A DNA stretch of 64,000 nucleotides from Blautia pseudococcoides (lineage in GTDB: Bacteria > Bacillota > Clostridia > Lachnospirales > Lachnospiraceae): NCBI RefSeq assembly GCF_001689125.2, contig NZ_CP015405.2:215001-279000 (forward strand), in the 5' to 3' direction. The position numbers were made by a program, and so were the translations under genes. The first letter of the stretch is position 1, and each line of letters opens with the position of its first letter. The notes under the pieces were generated by a model. It saw only the letters and a program-made list of their open reading frames with translations, did no database searches and was not told where the DNA came from. Shown piece after piece: positions 1 to 9,540 of this stretch.

Positions 1-1014
<1,014 letters not shown>

Positions 1015-1180
1015 TAAGCACGAAAGTGCGAACGGCGGGTAAGAAAAAAGGTTTTTGTGTTTTGTATATGCGGTTTTGAAGGTACATGAGAGATATATCC
1101 TATGGGCATAATTGTTCGTAGGATTTTTTTGTTATATAGAAAACGCCTTTGGGCGTGAGTATTTTAAATTGGAAAAAAGT

Positions 1181-1227
1181 AAAAACCACAGTATACCTGT
1201 AAAAAACAGGCGTACTGTGGTTTTTTG
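1181..1227. terminator. Bidirectional intrinsic terminator after the 23S gene
   Basis: A near-perfect hairpin (left arm CCACAGTATACCTG, right arm CAGGCGTACTGTGG) is flanked by an A-run on the left and TTTTTT on the right. It can end both rRNA transcription on the plus strand and the convergent MFS gene on the minus strand. Confidence 0.85.
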
Positions 1228-1239
1228 CATTTTCATGAA

Positions 1240-2508
1240 TCAATGTTTTTCCTGCCTCAAATCTTTGGAGAGGAAGAGTATTGCCAGTCCCAGAAGAAAA
1301 ACACAGATATTAAAATAGAAAGGATAGGACGGATTCAGGTCATATAACCATCCGATCAAGCTGCCGAACGGAACAGAGAGGGCAATCATCAACATGTTAT
1401 AAAGAGCATATATTCTGGAACGTTCTTTTTCATCTACGAATAAAGCCATAAGGGCATCCTTTCGGGGAATGATGATAGCGTAAGCCGAGGATTCCAGGAT
1501 TGTGTACAACATAACAAGCAGAAGGTTTTTCTGTGGACAGAGGATCAGGAGTATATGGCTGGCGGTATAAATAAAAAAGCCGATGATCATGGAGTTTCTG
1601 ATTCTGAGCCGGTGAAACAAATTCTGCAGGAACACCACGAATAAGATCATGATGATGGTCCTTATAAGCGGGAATACGGCCACCAGTTCTTCGGAGATAT
1701 ACAGACTCTCTGTTATATAAAGCGAGAAAAAGTTGGTCGTGGCAATCAGTAATATATTAGTTAATGTCATTATGTAAACCACAAGGCGCATTCTGGATGA
1801 ACGTATGATCTGAAAGAAGATATCCTTATATCCTGTCAACATGGAAAAATAGGACATATTCTTAGTCTCCTCCATACGCTGTCTGCCAATCTCGGTTTCT
1901 CCTCCAAATCTGTAAAGGAGAAGAAATTTGGCTGTCATGGAAATCCCTGAAAGGAAGAAGATCACACGAAATACGGACACCAGGTCATATATTTTCAGCA
2001 GCCAGATGGAGATTGGAGCAAAGAATACGGACAGCATACCGCATATCTGTATCAAAGTAAAAGCATTGGTAATATGTTTTGGAGGACAATCTTCTATAAA
2101 CAGACAGTTCCATGAGGTATTGGTGATCTGAAAGGAAGCGTTGACAGCCGCTGCGATCAGAAAGTGCCAGAAATTCTGGGAGAAAGCCCATATAAAACAG
2201 GGGATACTCCAGGATATGGTGTCAAAAATCACAGTTGCCTTCCGCCGCCCCATTTTGTCAGTCAGGGCACCGCCGATAAAGGCGAAGAAAACCTGGAGCA
2301 GGAAGCCCAGGGAAAGGGTAGTTCCGATTTCCAGACTGGAAAGACCGATCTTCCGCATATAAAGTGCCTGATACGGAGAAAAGAGGGAATAGGGAATGAA
2401 CCAAAGCGGCTCTGTACAGATGGACCATTTGGGGTTTCCTTTCAACGCGATGAAAGTCTGTACCAGGACATGATTTCTGATCTTGTTTCGTAAAGGGTAG
2501 GATTTCAT
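1240..2508 (-). CDS. Major facilitator superfamily transporter
   Basis: This is a 422-residue polytopic membrane protein of typical MFS length with about 12 hydrophobic segments. A loop 2-3 motif A (GGALTDKMGRRKA) is present near residue 80. It probably exports a small molecule by ion coupling; the substrate cannot be read from sequence. The start (position 2508) follows an AAAAGGAA element with a rather long gap. A TATAAT lies about 50 bp upstream in the AT-rich leader. The gene is monocistronic and converges on the rRNA terminator. Confidence 0.85.
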   Translation of the reverse strand: MKSYPLRNKIRNHVLVQTFIALKGNPKWSICTEPLWFIPYSLFSPYQALYMRKIGLSSLEIGTTLSLGFLLQVFFAFIGGALTDKMGRRKATVIFDTISWSIPCFIWAFSQNFWHFLIAAAVNASFQITNTSWNCLFIEDCPPKHITNAFTLIQICGMLSVFFAPISIWLLKIYDLVSVFRVIFFLSGISMTAKFLLLYRFGGETEIGRQRMEETKNMSYFSMLTGYKDIFFQIIRSSRMRLVVYIMTLTNILLIATTNFFSLYITESLYISEELVAVFPLIRTIIMILFVVFLQNLFHRLRIRNSMIIGFFIYTASHILLILCPQKNLLLVMLYTILESSAYAIIIPRKDALMALFVDEKERSRIYALYNMLMIALSVPFGSLIGWLYDLNPSYPFYFNICVFLLGLAILFLSKDLRQEKH

Positions 2509-2775
2509 AGTGTGTAAGCGTTCCTTTTCATCGTTATATTTTGAGTGATCTTTCTTTATTATAAGGAAAGTGAACCTTTAAGTAAAGCAGATAATCTCTG
2601 AAAAACAGACAAATTTAAAGAGATATTTACTTCCCGCTTCCTAAAGGCAATGATTCCTAAAAAAATGACACATATTAAAATTTAAGCCATTATCTGCCGT
2701 CAATGCCAGAGATATAATAAAGCCATCTCAACAGGAAACAGCACTGTAAAGAGTGCGGAATGAAAATCAGGAGGA

Positions 2776-3300
2776 ATGAAAAGTATGCAACTGAAAAAAA
2801 GCAGCGGCTATTACATTGACTGGTCTGATGGCACTTTCTATGACCGCGTGTGGCTCTGGAAGCGTAGGAAATACAGAGAAAACCACATCGGAGGAGACAA
2901 AAAATAATGCATCCGCTACGGCAGGAAATAAGGATACTCTGAAAAACTAGTTGCATGGACTCTGGCAGACGACTTGAAACAGTGACCATTGCGCCCGCTG
3001 ATTATCCCACAAAGATACAGACAGCTATGCGGGGCAAGCAGACTACCCCTGACATCATTGTGGGGAGCCGCAGATGCTGGAGGATATGTATGAGGCTGGG
3101 TTTTTGAGGATTTGGGCCAGGAGCCATGCAGTGCTCAGGACTATGCAGATCAAATGATTGATCATGTCTGGGAAGTGGGGAAGGATTCAGAGGGGATGTA
3201 AGAGGGCAATCTCCTATCAGATCACACCCTGCGGCGTTTTTTACAGAAGGGATATTGCGCAGAATGTATTTGGAACAGACGATCCGGTGGATCGGAAAAT
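2776..3300 (+). pseudogene. Decayed sugar ABC transporter substrate-binding lipoprotein
   Basis: A good ribosome site (CAGGAGGA) precedes ATG 2776, but the lipoprotein signal peptide (ending LMALSMTACGSGS) reads in another frame, so there is a frameshift within the first codons. That frame then hits a stop at about 2948. The following 300 bp, read with further frame changes, still show family 1 solute-binding text such as VTIAPADYPTKIQTAMRG, TPDIIVG and MLEDMYEAGFFEDLGQEP. About 170 residues of an expected 420 or more remain. No transporter genes are adjacent. It is a dead gene, and its original sugar is unknown. Confidence 0.8.
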
Positions 3301-3308
3301 AAAACGTT

Positions 3309-3352
3309 AAGCCGCACGCACGATCTGAGATCGTCTGTGCGGCTGCTTTTTC
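3309..3352 (+). terminator. Intrinsic terminator behind the substrate-binding-protein remnant
   Basis: The hairpin AGCCGCACGCACGATC / GATCGTCTGTGCGGCT, with a 3-nt loop, is followed by GCTTTTTCCTTTT. It is intact although the gene before it is not. Confidence 0.8.
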
Positions 3353-3355
3353 CTT

Positions 3356-4060
3356 TTATATATGCATCCTTCTTCTGACTTCATTTCTAAGCCCGCTTCT
3401 TCGCAGGATCGTGATCAATGCCCCGTCAATGATGAGAGAGCATGTGAGCACTACAGCAGACCAGGACAGGAACAAAGGCTCCCCATAATAATTGTGGATC
3501 AGCAATTCAATGCCAACGGTCAGGACTGCGATCTCCCCCACGATCACTGCCGCCAGGGACAGAATGGAGCGGTGCCGGTATCTGAGACAGAACGCAAAGA
3601 TGAGAATGAGCATAGTGACTATGCCTATTATGGGAACCGCCAGATGAAAATACCATCCATTGCCCGGATGCAGCCAAGCGATGATCCCAAAATACATGAC
3701 AATACTCAGACCATCCAGAAAAAGGCTCACATAGGGATTGAATCCTGCCGGAAAAAACAGTGGCAGGAAAAAAATCCACAGAACCACACAAATCCCAATC
3801 ACATAAAGGGACCAGCTTCCGTACTGGAAGATGAACAAATTCAACAGACCGCAGACGACAGCCGTGGCAGCGAGTATAACGGTCATGAGGATTGTAATGT
3901 CACTGCGGGGCACTGTCTCCGTGTGGCCTTCCAGTGTAGGAAAGGGTTTGGGAGAACTGGTATCCAGCGGTTGTTTTGGGTTGATAACTTTTGTATTGCA
4001 CAGGGGGCAGACTTTACAAGTCTTGTCAAGTTCCACCCCGCAGTTCACACAGTATGACAT
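3356..4060 (-). CDS. Zinc-ribbon integral membrane protein (DUF6320-like)
   Basis: The 234-residue product opens with a double-cysteine zinc ribbon (CVNCG, then CPLCN, residues 4-26). A short linker and about six hydrophobic segments follow, and it ends in a basic tail. The start at 4060 is chosen because GGAGGA sits 7 nt upstream; the longer frame uses TTG and would bury that site. It lies 21 bp downstream of the acyltransferase gene on the same strand, so the two are probably co-transcribed and may act together at the membrane. The biochemical role is unknown. Confidence 0.75.
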   Translation of the reverse strand: MSYCVNCGVELDKTCKVCPLCNTKVINPKQPLDTSSPKPFPTLEGHTETVPRSDITILMTVILAATAVVCGLLNLFIFQYGSWSLYVIGICVVLWIFFLPLFFPAGFNPYVSLFLDGLSIVMYFGIIAWLHPGNGWYFHLAVPIIGIVTMLILIFAFCLRYRHRSILSLAAVIVGEIAVLTVGIELLIHNYYGEPLFLSWSAVVLTCSLIIDGALITILRRSGLRNEVRRRMHI

Positions 4061-4081
4061 AAAGGATTCCTCCAACTTTAT

Positions 4082-5380
4082 TTAATCCTTGGTTTCTCGG
4101 TTGCTCTCTATTTTGACATGGATTCCGTCAGATATCAGTTTGCGGAAAAATATGCGTTCCACATCAGCTTCCACGATACTGCTGGCAAAATTTATGGTCA
4201 GGGTATTTTCATAACTGACAATGGCGCAGTTAGTTCTTGGGGAAAACGGCTGTCCCATGAGCACATCAAAGCGTTCCACATACTCTTTCATCTCCTCCGG
4301 AACCTGTACAATGCCCAGATTTGTCAGTCCTGCTGTGGACTGACGGTCCTGTACCCGGATATAGAACTGTCTGACTACAAAATCTTTTAAGAACAGCGGC
4401 ACAATGCGGATGAAAGGACTCTGCTGGGTGGAGGCATTGGTGGTAATGTCAGCATTGAGGAACTTGTTATTGATATAATACCGCATATAATGGTGCACCT
4501 GTACAAGAATCTCCTCGAATGTGTATTCTCCCATTCTGGGGTCTATGGAGGGATATACCATAGTGATAAAATTCCGCAGTGTTATGGAAGGAAAGAACTT
4601 GCGCAGGTTTACAGGCAGCGCAAGCTTTACAGGTTTTTCCCGGAATACATGATCAGCCTTCTGCTTTTCCAGGAGGGAATATAGGAGTACTGCGTTTAAA
4701 TATTCAGTAATAGATGCCTTATAGTTTCTGGCAACTTTTAAAACTTCATTCACGGGCATGATACCGCAGATAATATTCAGCGTATAAAAAGGTTCTTTTG
4801 TTCCCCTGACCCGGTAGGCACTGCCCTGGGTCCGCGCCGGTTTTACTTTTGAGGAGGCATAGCGCAGGTAGGCGTCCTCAAGCTCCTCAGGGTCCGGCTC
4901 CTGGTGGATATCCAGTACACCGTCACAACTTGGAATCTCATGCCCCTGCAGACGAAGATACACAGCAGTGATCGTCCGCAGCAGGTACAAGGCCCCGTTG
5001 CCGTCCGAGAGGGAGTGAAACATTTCCAGGGATATTTTCTTATGGTAATAGTATATCCGAATCATATACCGGTTATTGGCCTTAAAAGACATAGGCATAC
5101 AGGGATTCACAATGTCCGGCTGGACGAACGGCCCCGGCCGGTCATTGGGTTCCAGATATCGCCAGAACAGTCCTTTTCTAAGGGCTACTTTGAACACCGG
5201 GAAACGGGGCAGTGCCAAATCCACAGCCTTCTGCAGAAGAACGGGGTCCACTTCCTCCCTCATGATCATGGTGATCCGATAAACACTTGAGAAATTTTTG
5301 CGCTGCAGAGTGGGATATACATTTGCAGATAAATCTAATTTGTACCATGTAGCACGGTTTTTGTTTGTTTTTTTCTCCAT
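4082..5380 (-). CDS. Condensation/alcohol-acetyltransferase-like acyltransferase
   Basis: The 432-residue protein has the HxxxDG catalytic motif of the CoA-dependent acyltransferase superfamily (FHSLSDGNGALYLL, about residue 120). Its two-lobed sequence resembles alcohol acetyltransferase-like proteins and stand-alone condensation domains. It would transfer an acyl group from a thioester to a hydroxyl or amine; the acceptor is unknown. The start is set at ATG 5380, because conserved sequence begins just after it and the longer frame overlaps the divergent gene. A consensus promoter ends 6 nt before this ATG, so the message may be leaderless. It is divergent from a serine esterase, a suggestive pairing of ester synthesis and hydrolysis. 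Confidence 0.7.
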   Translation of the reverse strand: MEKKTNKNRATWYKLDLSANVYPTLQRKNFSSVYRITMIMREEVDPVLLQKAVDLALPRFPVFKVALRKGLFWRYLEPNDRPGPFVQPDIVNPCMPMSFKANNRYMIRIYYYHKKISLEMFHSLSDGNGALYLLRTITAVYLRLQGHEIPSCDGVLDIHQEPDPEELEDAYLRYASSKVKPARTQGSAYRVRGTKEPFYTLNIICGIMPVNEVLKVARNYKASITEYLNAVLLYSLLEKQKADHVFREKPVKLALPVNLRKFFPSITLRNFITMVYPSIDPRMGEYTFEEILVQVHHYMRYYINNKFLNADITTNASTQQSPFIRIVPLFLKDFVVRQFYIRVQDRQSTAGLTNLGIVQVPEEMKEYVERFDVLMGQPFSPRTNCAIVSYENTLTINFASSIVEADVERIFFRKLISDGIHVKIESNRETKD

Positions 5381-5386
5381 ACGTTT

Positions 5387-5415
5387 ATTATAAGGTGATA
5401 CGGGGAAATTATCAA
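5387..5415 (-). promoter_or_regulatory. Sigma-A promoter for the acyltransferase operon
   Basis: On the minus strand, TTGATA (5410-5415) and TATAAT (5387-5392) are separated by exactly 17 bp. The predicted transcription start falls at about 5380-5381, on the first base of the start codon. Confidence 0.75.
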
Positions 5416-5438
5416 TATAAACAGAAAAAAAACCGGAA

Positions 5439-5467
5439 TGGACGTTTGGGCTGCCCTGTGTTAGAAT
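5439..5467 (+). promoter_or_regulatory. Probable promoter for the alpha/beta hydrolase
   Basis: TGGACG (5439-5444) and TAGAAT (5462-5467) are separated by 17 bp, about 44 bp before the start codon. It is divergent from the acyltransferase promoter; the two occupy about 80 bp and could be co-regulated. Confidence 0.5.
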
Positions 5468-5511
5468 GAAACTATGTTGCCAGGAAACCCTATAAGCAGA
5501 AGGAGAACCCA

Positions 5512-6408
5512 ATGGAAATTAATCTGAAGAGCAGCCAGAGCCTTATGAAGGCCATTAAAAAGATGCATACACTTGTAGAAAGCCCTGATGTGGAAAAACA
5601 GAGGGCATCCCAGGAAAATCTAAGCGGTATCTTCTCAAAAAGCAAAGAGATGAAATATGAGAATTTTGATATAGAAGGGATTCCTGCCGAATGGGTCAGT
5701 GTAGATCGAAGGCATATGAAAAAATATGTGATACTTTACTGCCACGGCGGTGGATATAACACAGGAAGTTTCCGCTACGCCAGGAGTGTTACCAATAAAC
5801 TTGCAAGCACCACCTCCATGGATGTGCTCAGCTTTGATTACCGCCTTGCACCGGAATGCCCCTTTCCCGCGGCTTTGGAGGACGCTGTAAAAGTATGGGA
5901 CTATCTGATGCATTTTGGATACGGAGCCAGGGATGTGATCGTGGCAGGGGATTCCGCAGGAGGAAATCTGGCCCTTACTCTTGTGCAGAAATTAAAAGAA
6001 CAGGGCCGTATCCTTCCAAGGGGGATCATCCTTTTCTCTCCGTGGACGGACCTTACAAAGAGCGGAAAATCACATGAGCTGAAGGCTGAGATTGATCCTA
6101 TTCTTTCAGAGGAATATATAGACAAATCTGTCCGGGACTACACGGAGGGGCAGGAGCTGCATGATCCGTTGATCTCTCCCCTGTTTGCGGATTTCACCGG
6201 GTTTCCCCCTACCTATATTCAGGTGGGCGAAAATGAGATTCTTCTCTCTGATTCCCTCAACCTGCAGAAAAGGCTCCGAAAATACCATGTGCAGGTACAG
6301 CTGGACTATTACAGCGGTATGTGGCATGTTTTCCAGATGTCACCCTTTAAAGCAGCCTATGATGCTATGGACCAGGTGGCAGAATTTATCTTCGATATCT
6401 GCAGATAG
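5512..6408 (+). CDS. Alpha/beta hydrolase, acetyl esterase (HSL family)
   Basis: The 298-residue product carries the HSL-family oxyanion motif HGGGYNTGS near residue 78 and the nucleophile motif GDSAGGN near residue 145. A C-terminal catalytic His lies in MWHVFQ. It likely hydrolyses short-chain acyl esters in the cytoplasm, as no signal peptide is present. The start follows AGAAGGAGA at good spacing. It is divergent from an acyltransferase gene and convergent with the PucR-type regulator, whose stop is only 23 bp away with no visible terminator between them. Confidence 0.85.
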   Translation: MEINLKSSQSLMKAIKKMHTLVESPDVEKQRASQENLSGIFSKSKEMKYENFDIEGIPAEWVSVDRRHMKKYVILYCHGGGYNTGSFRYARSVTNKLASTTSMDVLSFDYRLAPECPFPAALEDAVKVWDYLMHFGYGARDVIVAGDSAGGNLALTLVQKLKEQGRILPRGIILFSPWTDLTKSGKSHELKAEIDPILSEEYIDKSVRDYTEGQELHDPLISPLFADFTGFPPTYIQVGENEILLSDSLNLQKRLRKYHVQVQLDYYSGMWHVFQMSPFKAAYDAMDQVAEFIFDICR

Positions 6409-6431
6409 GTGGCATTCTGTGTACAGTGACA

Positions 6432-7988
6432 TCAGATATGATCCAGGATATAGCAGCCCATCATCAGGTACAGCCGGGTCATAAAATCATCCAGATTTGC
6501 CCCTGTAAGCTGTGTGATGCGGTTCAGGCGGTGGGGCAGGGTACTCCGGTTGATCTTGAGGAGCTGGGCAGTGAGGGTGCTGTTCCGTTCATTCATGAGG
6601 TAGGTCTTTAAAGTCTCGTACAGCTCCGTGCCGTGTTCCCTGTCATAATGACGGAGCTGGTGCAGGGTATCCGGGGCGATACTTTCCTTTGTAAAATCAC
6701 CGGTGCCCTCCAGGAGCCAATACTTCAGTACATAGTCCTGAAACTCATTATACCAGTGAGGCACCTGTTCCATCTGGCTGTAGCTGAGTGCGATCTGGGC
6801 CTGCTTCAGGTGGATGGACAGTGTGGAAAAACCCCGGAAGGGAAAAGATACGCCCATGCGGAGCAGCCCTTCCCGGATAATATAGGACATTTTCATGCGC
6901 AGGTCCTGGGGCGTGATCTGACTTTTGCCGGTGTTGACCAGCAGGTAAATATGCCCCTTATAGTAGCAGGCTTGACATGCCTCAATACGTTCCTCTATTT
7001 CGTTGCAGATACTGTATACGGAAAGTTTTGTCACATCTGTGCTCTCAAAGGAGATAATGCCGCACAGATATTGGTCCGCTTCCTTCCATCCCAGCAGCTC
7101 CAGCTTGCGGCTCATATCCAGACGGTCTGTCTCAGTGCCGCTGATAGTATCTATGATCAGCTTTTCCAGAGGATGCCGTTCGTCTTCCCCCGCATCATTA
7201 CGTCTCAGTAGTGCCAATTTGACGATTTCCGCAAAATAGGAGGCTACATAGAGCTGCCCCCGTGTCACGGGTGTTTCCATTTCTGAGATAATAAACCGTC
7301 CCCTGTAATTCCCGTTCATCCATAAATTCACATAGATACAGCGGTCATTGTTAAAATCGCTGTCCCAGAACTGCCCTCCTGAGGTGGACAGGGTTCTTTT
7401 ATATGCCGGGCTTGTCCTAAAAAAGTTAATGGTATTCAAATCCTGCATATACCGTTTTGTCTGTTCGTTATAGGTAAAATTAAGAGCTCCCTCAAAATGG
7501 CGGGGACAGGCCAGTATATGAAAGTATTCATCATGAATGAATACAGGATTGTGAAAATGCTCCAGTGCGGCCACTGTAATGTCATATAGGCTTCCGTCCC
7601 GGTTCAGAATGTCATTGAGCTTTCTTTCAAGATGGGAGTAGGAGACAAAAATCTGCTGCAAAGCATTAAAAATTTCCGTCACAGGCATGGTTTCCGGAAA
7701 GATAAGGCAGCAGCAGGAGTCATGGATATTTTCTTTTGCAGGTATCCCAACCACCGCCAGAAAACCGTGGTGCAGCAAAAAGGGATGGGAGGCCAGGGTC
7801 TTACAATCTGCAAGATATAGAAATGTACGTGATAAATCCTGTTGTCCTGTATAGAACTGTATGCCGGACAGACAAGGCTCCTCGTCTGCCGGAAGCAGGG
7901 AAACCGGAATTTCACGTTCTTTTAGTTTCTCATACAAGATCTGCATACTCAGCAGAAGGCCTGCGGGTGAGGTGTGATTCTCAGTCAT
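6432..7988 (-). CDS. PucR/CdaR-family transcriptional regulator
   Basis: The 518-residue regulator has a long N-terminal sensory region and a C-terminal PucR-type helix-turn-helix (about residues 455-515; NSTLTAQLLKINRSTLPHRL). The start at 7988 has GGAGGG 7 nt upstream; the longer frame to 8033 lacks one. It is the last gene of a minus-strand group with a GPH-type transporter and a UroD-family methyltransferase, so it probably senses the substrate or product of that pathway. The 149-bp gap before it holds an inverted repeat (CATCTTCCGG / CCGGAAGATG, about 8030-8069), which could be an operator or a processing hairpin. Confidence 0.8.
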   Translation of the reverse strand: MTENHTSPAGLLLSMQILYEKLKEREIPVSLLPADEEPCLSGIQFYTGQQDLSRTFLYLADCKTLASHPFLLHHGFLAVVGIPAKENIHDSCCCLIFPETMPVTEIFNALQQIFVSYSHLERKLNDILNRDGSLYDITVAALEHFHNPVFIHDEYFHILACPRHFEGALNFTYNEQTKRYMQDLNTINFFRTSPAYKRTLSTSGGQFWDSDFNNDRCIYVNLWMNGNYRGRFIISEMETPVTRGQLYVASYFAEIVKLALLRRNDAGEDERHPLEKLIIDTISGTETDRLDMSRKLELLGWKEADQYLCGIISFESTDVTKLSVYSICNEIEERIEACQACYYKGHIYLLVNTGKSQITPQDLRMKMSYIIREGLLRMGVSFPFRGFSTLSIHLKQAQIALSYSQMEQVPHWYNEFQDYVLKYWLLEGTGDFTKESIAPDTLHQLRHYDREHGTELYETLKTYLMNERNSTLTAQLLKINRSTLPHRLNRITQLTGANLDDFMTRLYLMMGCYILDHI

Positions 7989-8137
7989 GGTATTTCCCTC
8001 CGGGTTTTGATAAATACGGCAAGATCCATCCATCTTCCGGCAAAGGCCATGCAGGCCGGCCGGAAGATGGACGGATCAAAAAATCTTCTCCTATTTAGTA
8101 TTCTATCGTAACAGAGGATTTTTTACCAGTGGTGTTT

Positions 8138-9508
8138 TTATCTTTCCTGATCTAATTTATAACCTAATGCCAGTATGACGGCCCCTATAAGGATCACAAC
8201 AGCGGGAATGATCATAAATCCCATACTGATGCCTCTCTGAAGCTGCGGGGTGGCCATGGACGGGTCCAGATCTGAGTTAAACTGGGCAAGTGCCAGACAG
8301 GCGGATATGAGAATGCCTCTCGACACGATCCCTATTTTGATGGGTACGGTCAAAAGCCCCATAACCGTTCCGGTTACATCATAACCCAGTTTTTTGCCAC
8401 TGTAGGCAGCACAGTTTGAGAAAAGTTCCGGGTCACAGGCATTGGTCAGAACCAGTATGAACATGACTGCACACATGGCGGCCATGACCACCCAGGTCTG
8501 GCTGTAGGCAAAGAAAGCACCTGTGGCGATCACTGCCATCAGAAAGTAGGAACATACCACAGTCTTTTTTGCGGTAAATCTGGCAACAATGAATTTTGAT
8601 ACATAAGAGGCAACAACGCCCAGCAGATTGGCTGCGAAGACAAAGGTAGTCAGCAGGGCGGCGTTTTTGCTTATGTATGTAAAATAATAGATAGCCAGTC
8701 CGTTTACAAGGAAAAGCACAATATATTTTGTAATACAGGACAAAAACAGCCACAGCAGATGGGGATTGCACCGGATGGCATCAAGAGCGCGTACCTTTGG
8801 GGCAGCCTTGACAGTTCCGGCGGTTTTTGTCTGCCGGTCCATTTGGCGGAGTTCTTCCTCCCCGGTCATCTCATAGCCTTTAAACATATTGAAATGGGCA
8901 TAAAATCCGGCAGCCATCAACGCGGAAAATGCGAAAGCCGTGGCGGCGTAAGAATTTTTCTCCCCCATCCACGCGGCAAAAACGGAAACTGCCGCAGGCC
9001 CTGCGTAGGAATACACCACAGAGGCCAGGGATGTCCATACCATTCTGGTTGAGGACAGTGTCATTCTCTCCTCAGGAGTCTTCCCCGCAATATTGATCAT
9101 GGAAATGTTGGCTATAAAAGATATATTCCACGCAATACGGCTGGTGATCATAGCTACTGTTACGAAGATGGCAGCTGCCAGCCCATTGCCGATTTTTATG
9201 AACTGCATGGCATACAGGAAAGGAACCATCCAGGGCGTCAGAATGAGCCAGGAGCGGTAACGCCCCCATTTTTTAGGCTTTATCTTGTTCAGGAACGGAC
9301 CATACAGGCAGGAGAGGATGGCATCTACAACTGCGGAGATGGTCGTCATCACTGTGATGGCACCCAGTGAAAATTTAGCAATATTGGTAAAAAAGTAAGT
9401 GGCATAAAAGGTATCAATATTGGACATCAGTGTAAAGCCAAAATCACCCACACCGAAGAAACGCTTGAGCGAGGTGCTCAGACCGTTCCGTTCTTTTTTC
9501 TCAGGCAT
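8138..9508 (-). CDS. GPH-family (MFS) cation symporter
   Basis: The 456-residue polytopic membrane protein has the N-terminal pattern of the glycoside-pentoside-hexuronide:cation symporters (RFFGVGDFGFTLMSNIDTFYATYFFT; loop sequence KPKKWGRYRSW). About 12 transmembrane segments are present. The ribosome site AAGGAG lies 8 nt before the ATG. It sits 32 bp behind the UroD-family gene, so the two form an operon, and it probably imports the compound that enzyme handles. The substrate need not be a sugar. Confidence 0.8.
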   Translation of the reverse strand: MPEKKERNGLSTSLKRFFGVGDFGFTLMSNIDTFYATYFFTNIAKFSLGAITVMTTISAVVDAILSCLYGPFLNKIKPKKWGRYRSWLILTPWMVPFLYAMQFIKIGNGLAAAIFVTVAMITSRIAWNISFIANISMINIAGKTPEERMTLSSTRMVWTSLASVVYSYAGPAAVSVFAAWMGEKNSYAATAFAFSALMAAGFYAHFNMFKGYEMTGEEELRQMDRQTKTAGTVKAAPKVRALDAIRCNPHLLWLFLSCITKYIVLFLVNGLAIYYFTYISKNAALLTTFVFAANLLGVVASYVSKFIVARFTAKKTVVCSYFLMAVIATGAFFAYSQTWVVMAAMCAVMFILVLTNACDPELFSNCAAYSGKKLGYDVTGTVMGLLTVPIKIGIVSRGILISACLALAQFNSDLDPSMATPQLQRGISMGFMIIPAVVILIGAVILALGYKLDQER

Positions 9509-9540
9509 TTATCCATCTCCTTCCGGGTCATGCGTTTCTG

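Noticed and set aside
3362..4057. 231-codon plus-strand ORF
   Set aside because: It is antisense to the zinc-ribbon membrane protein gene, which has a ribosome site, cysteine motifs and membrane segments.
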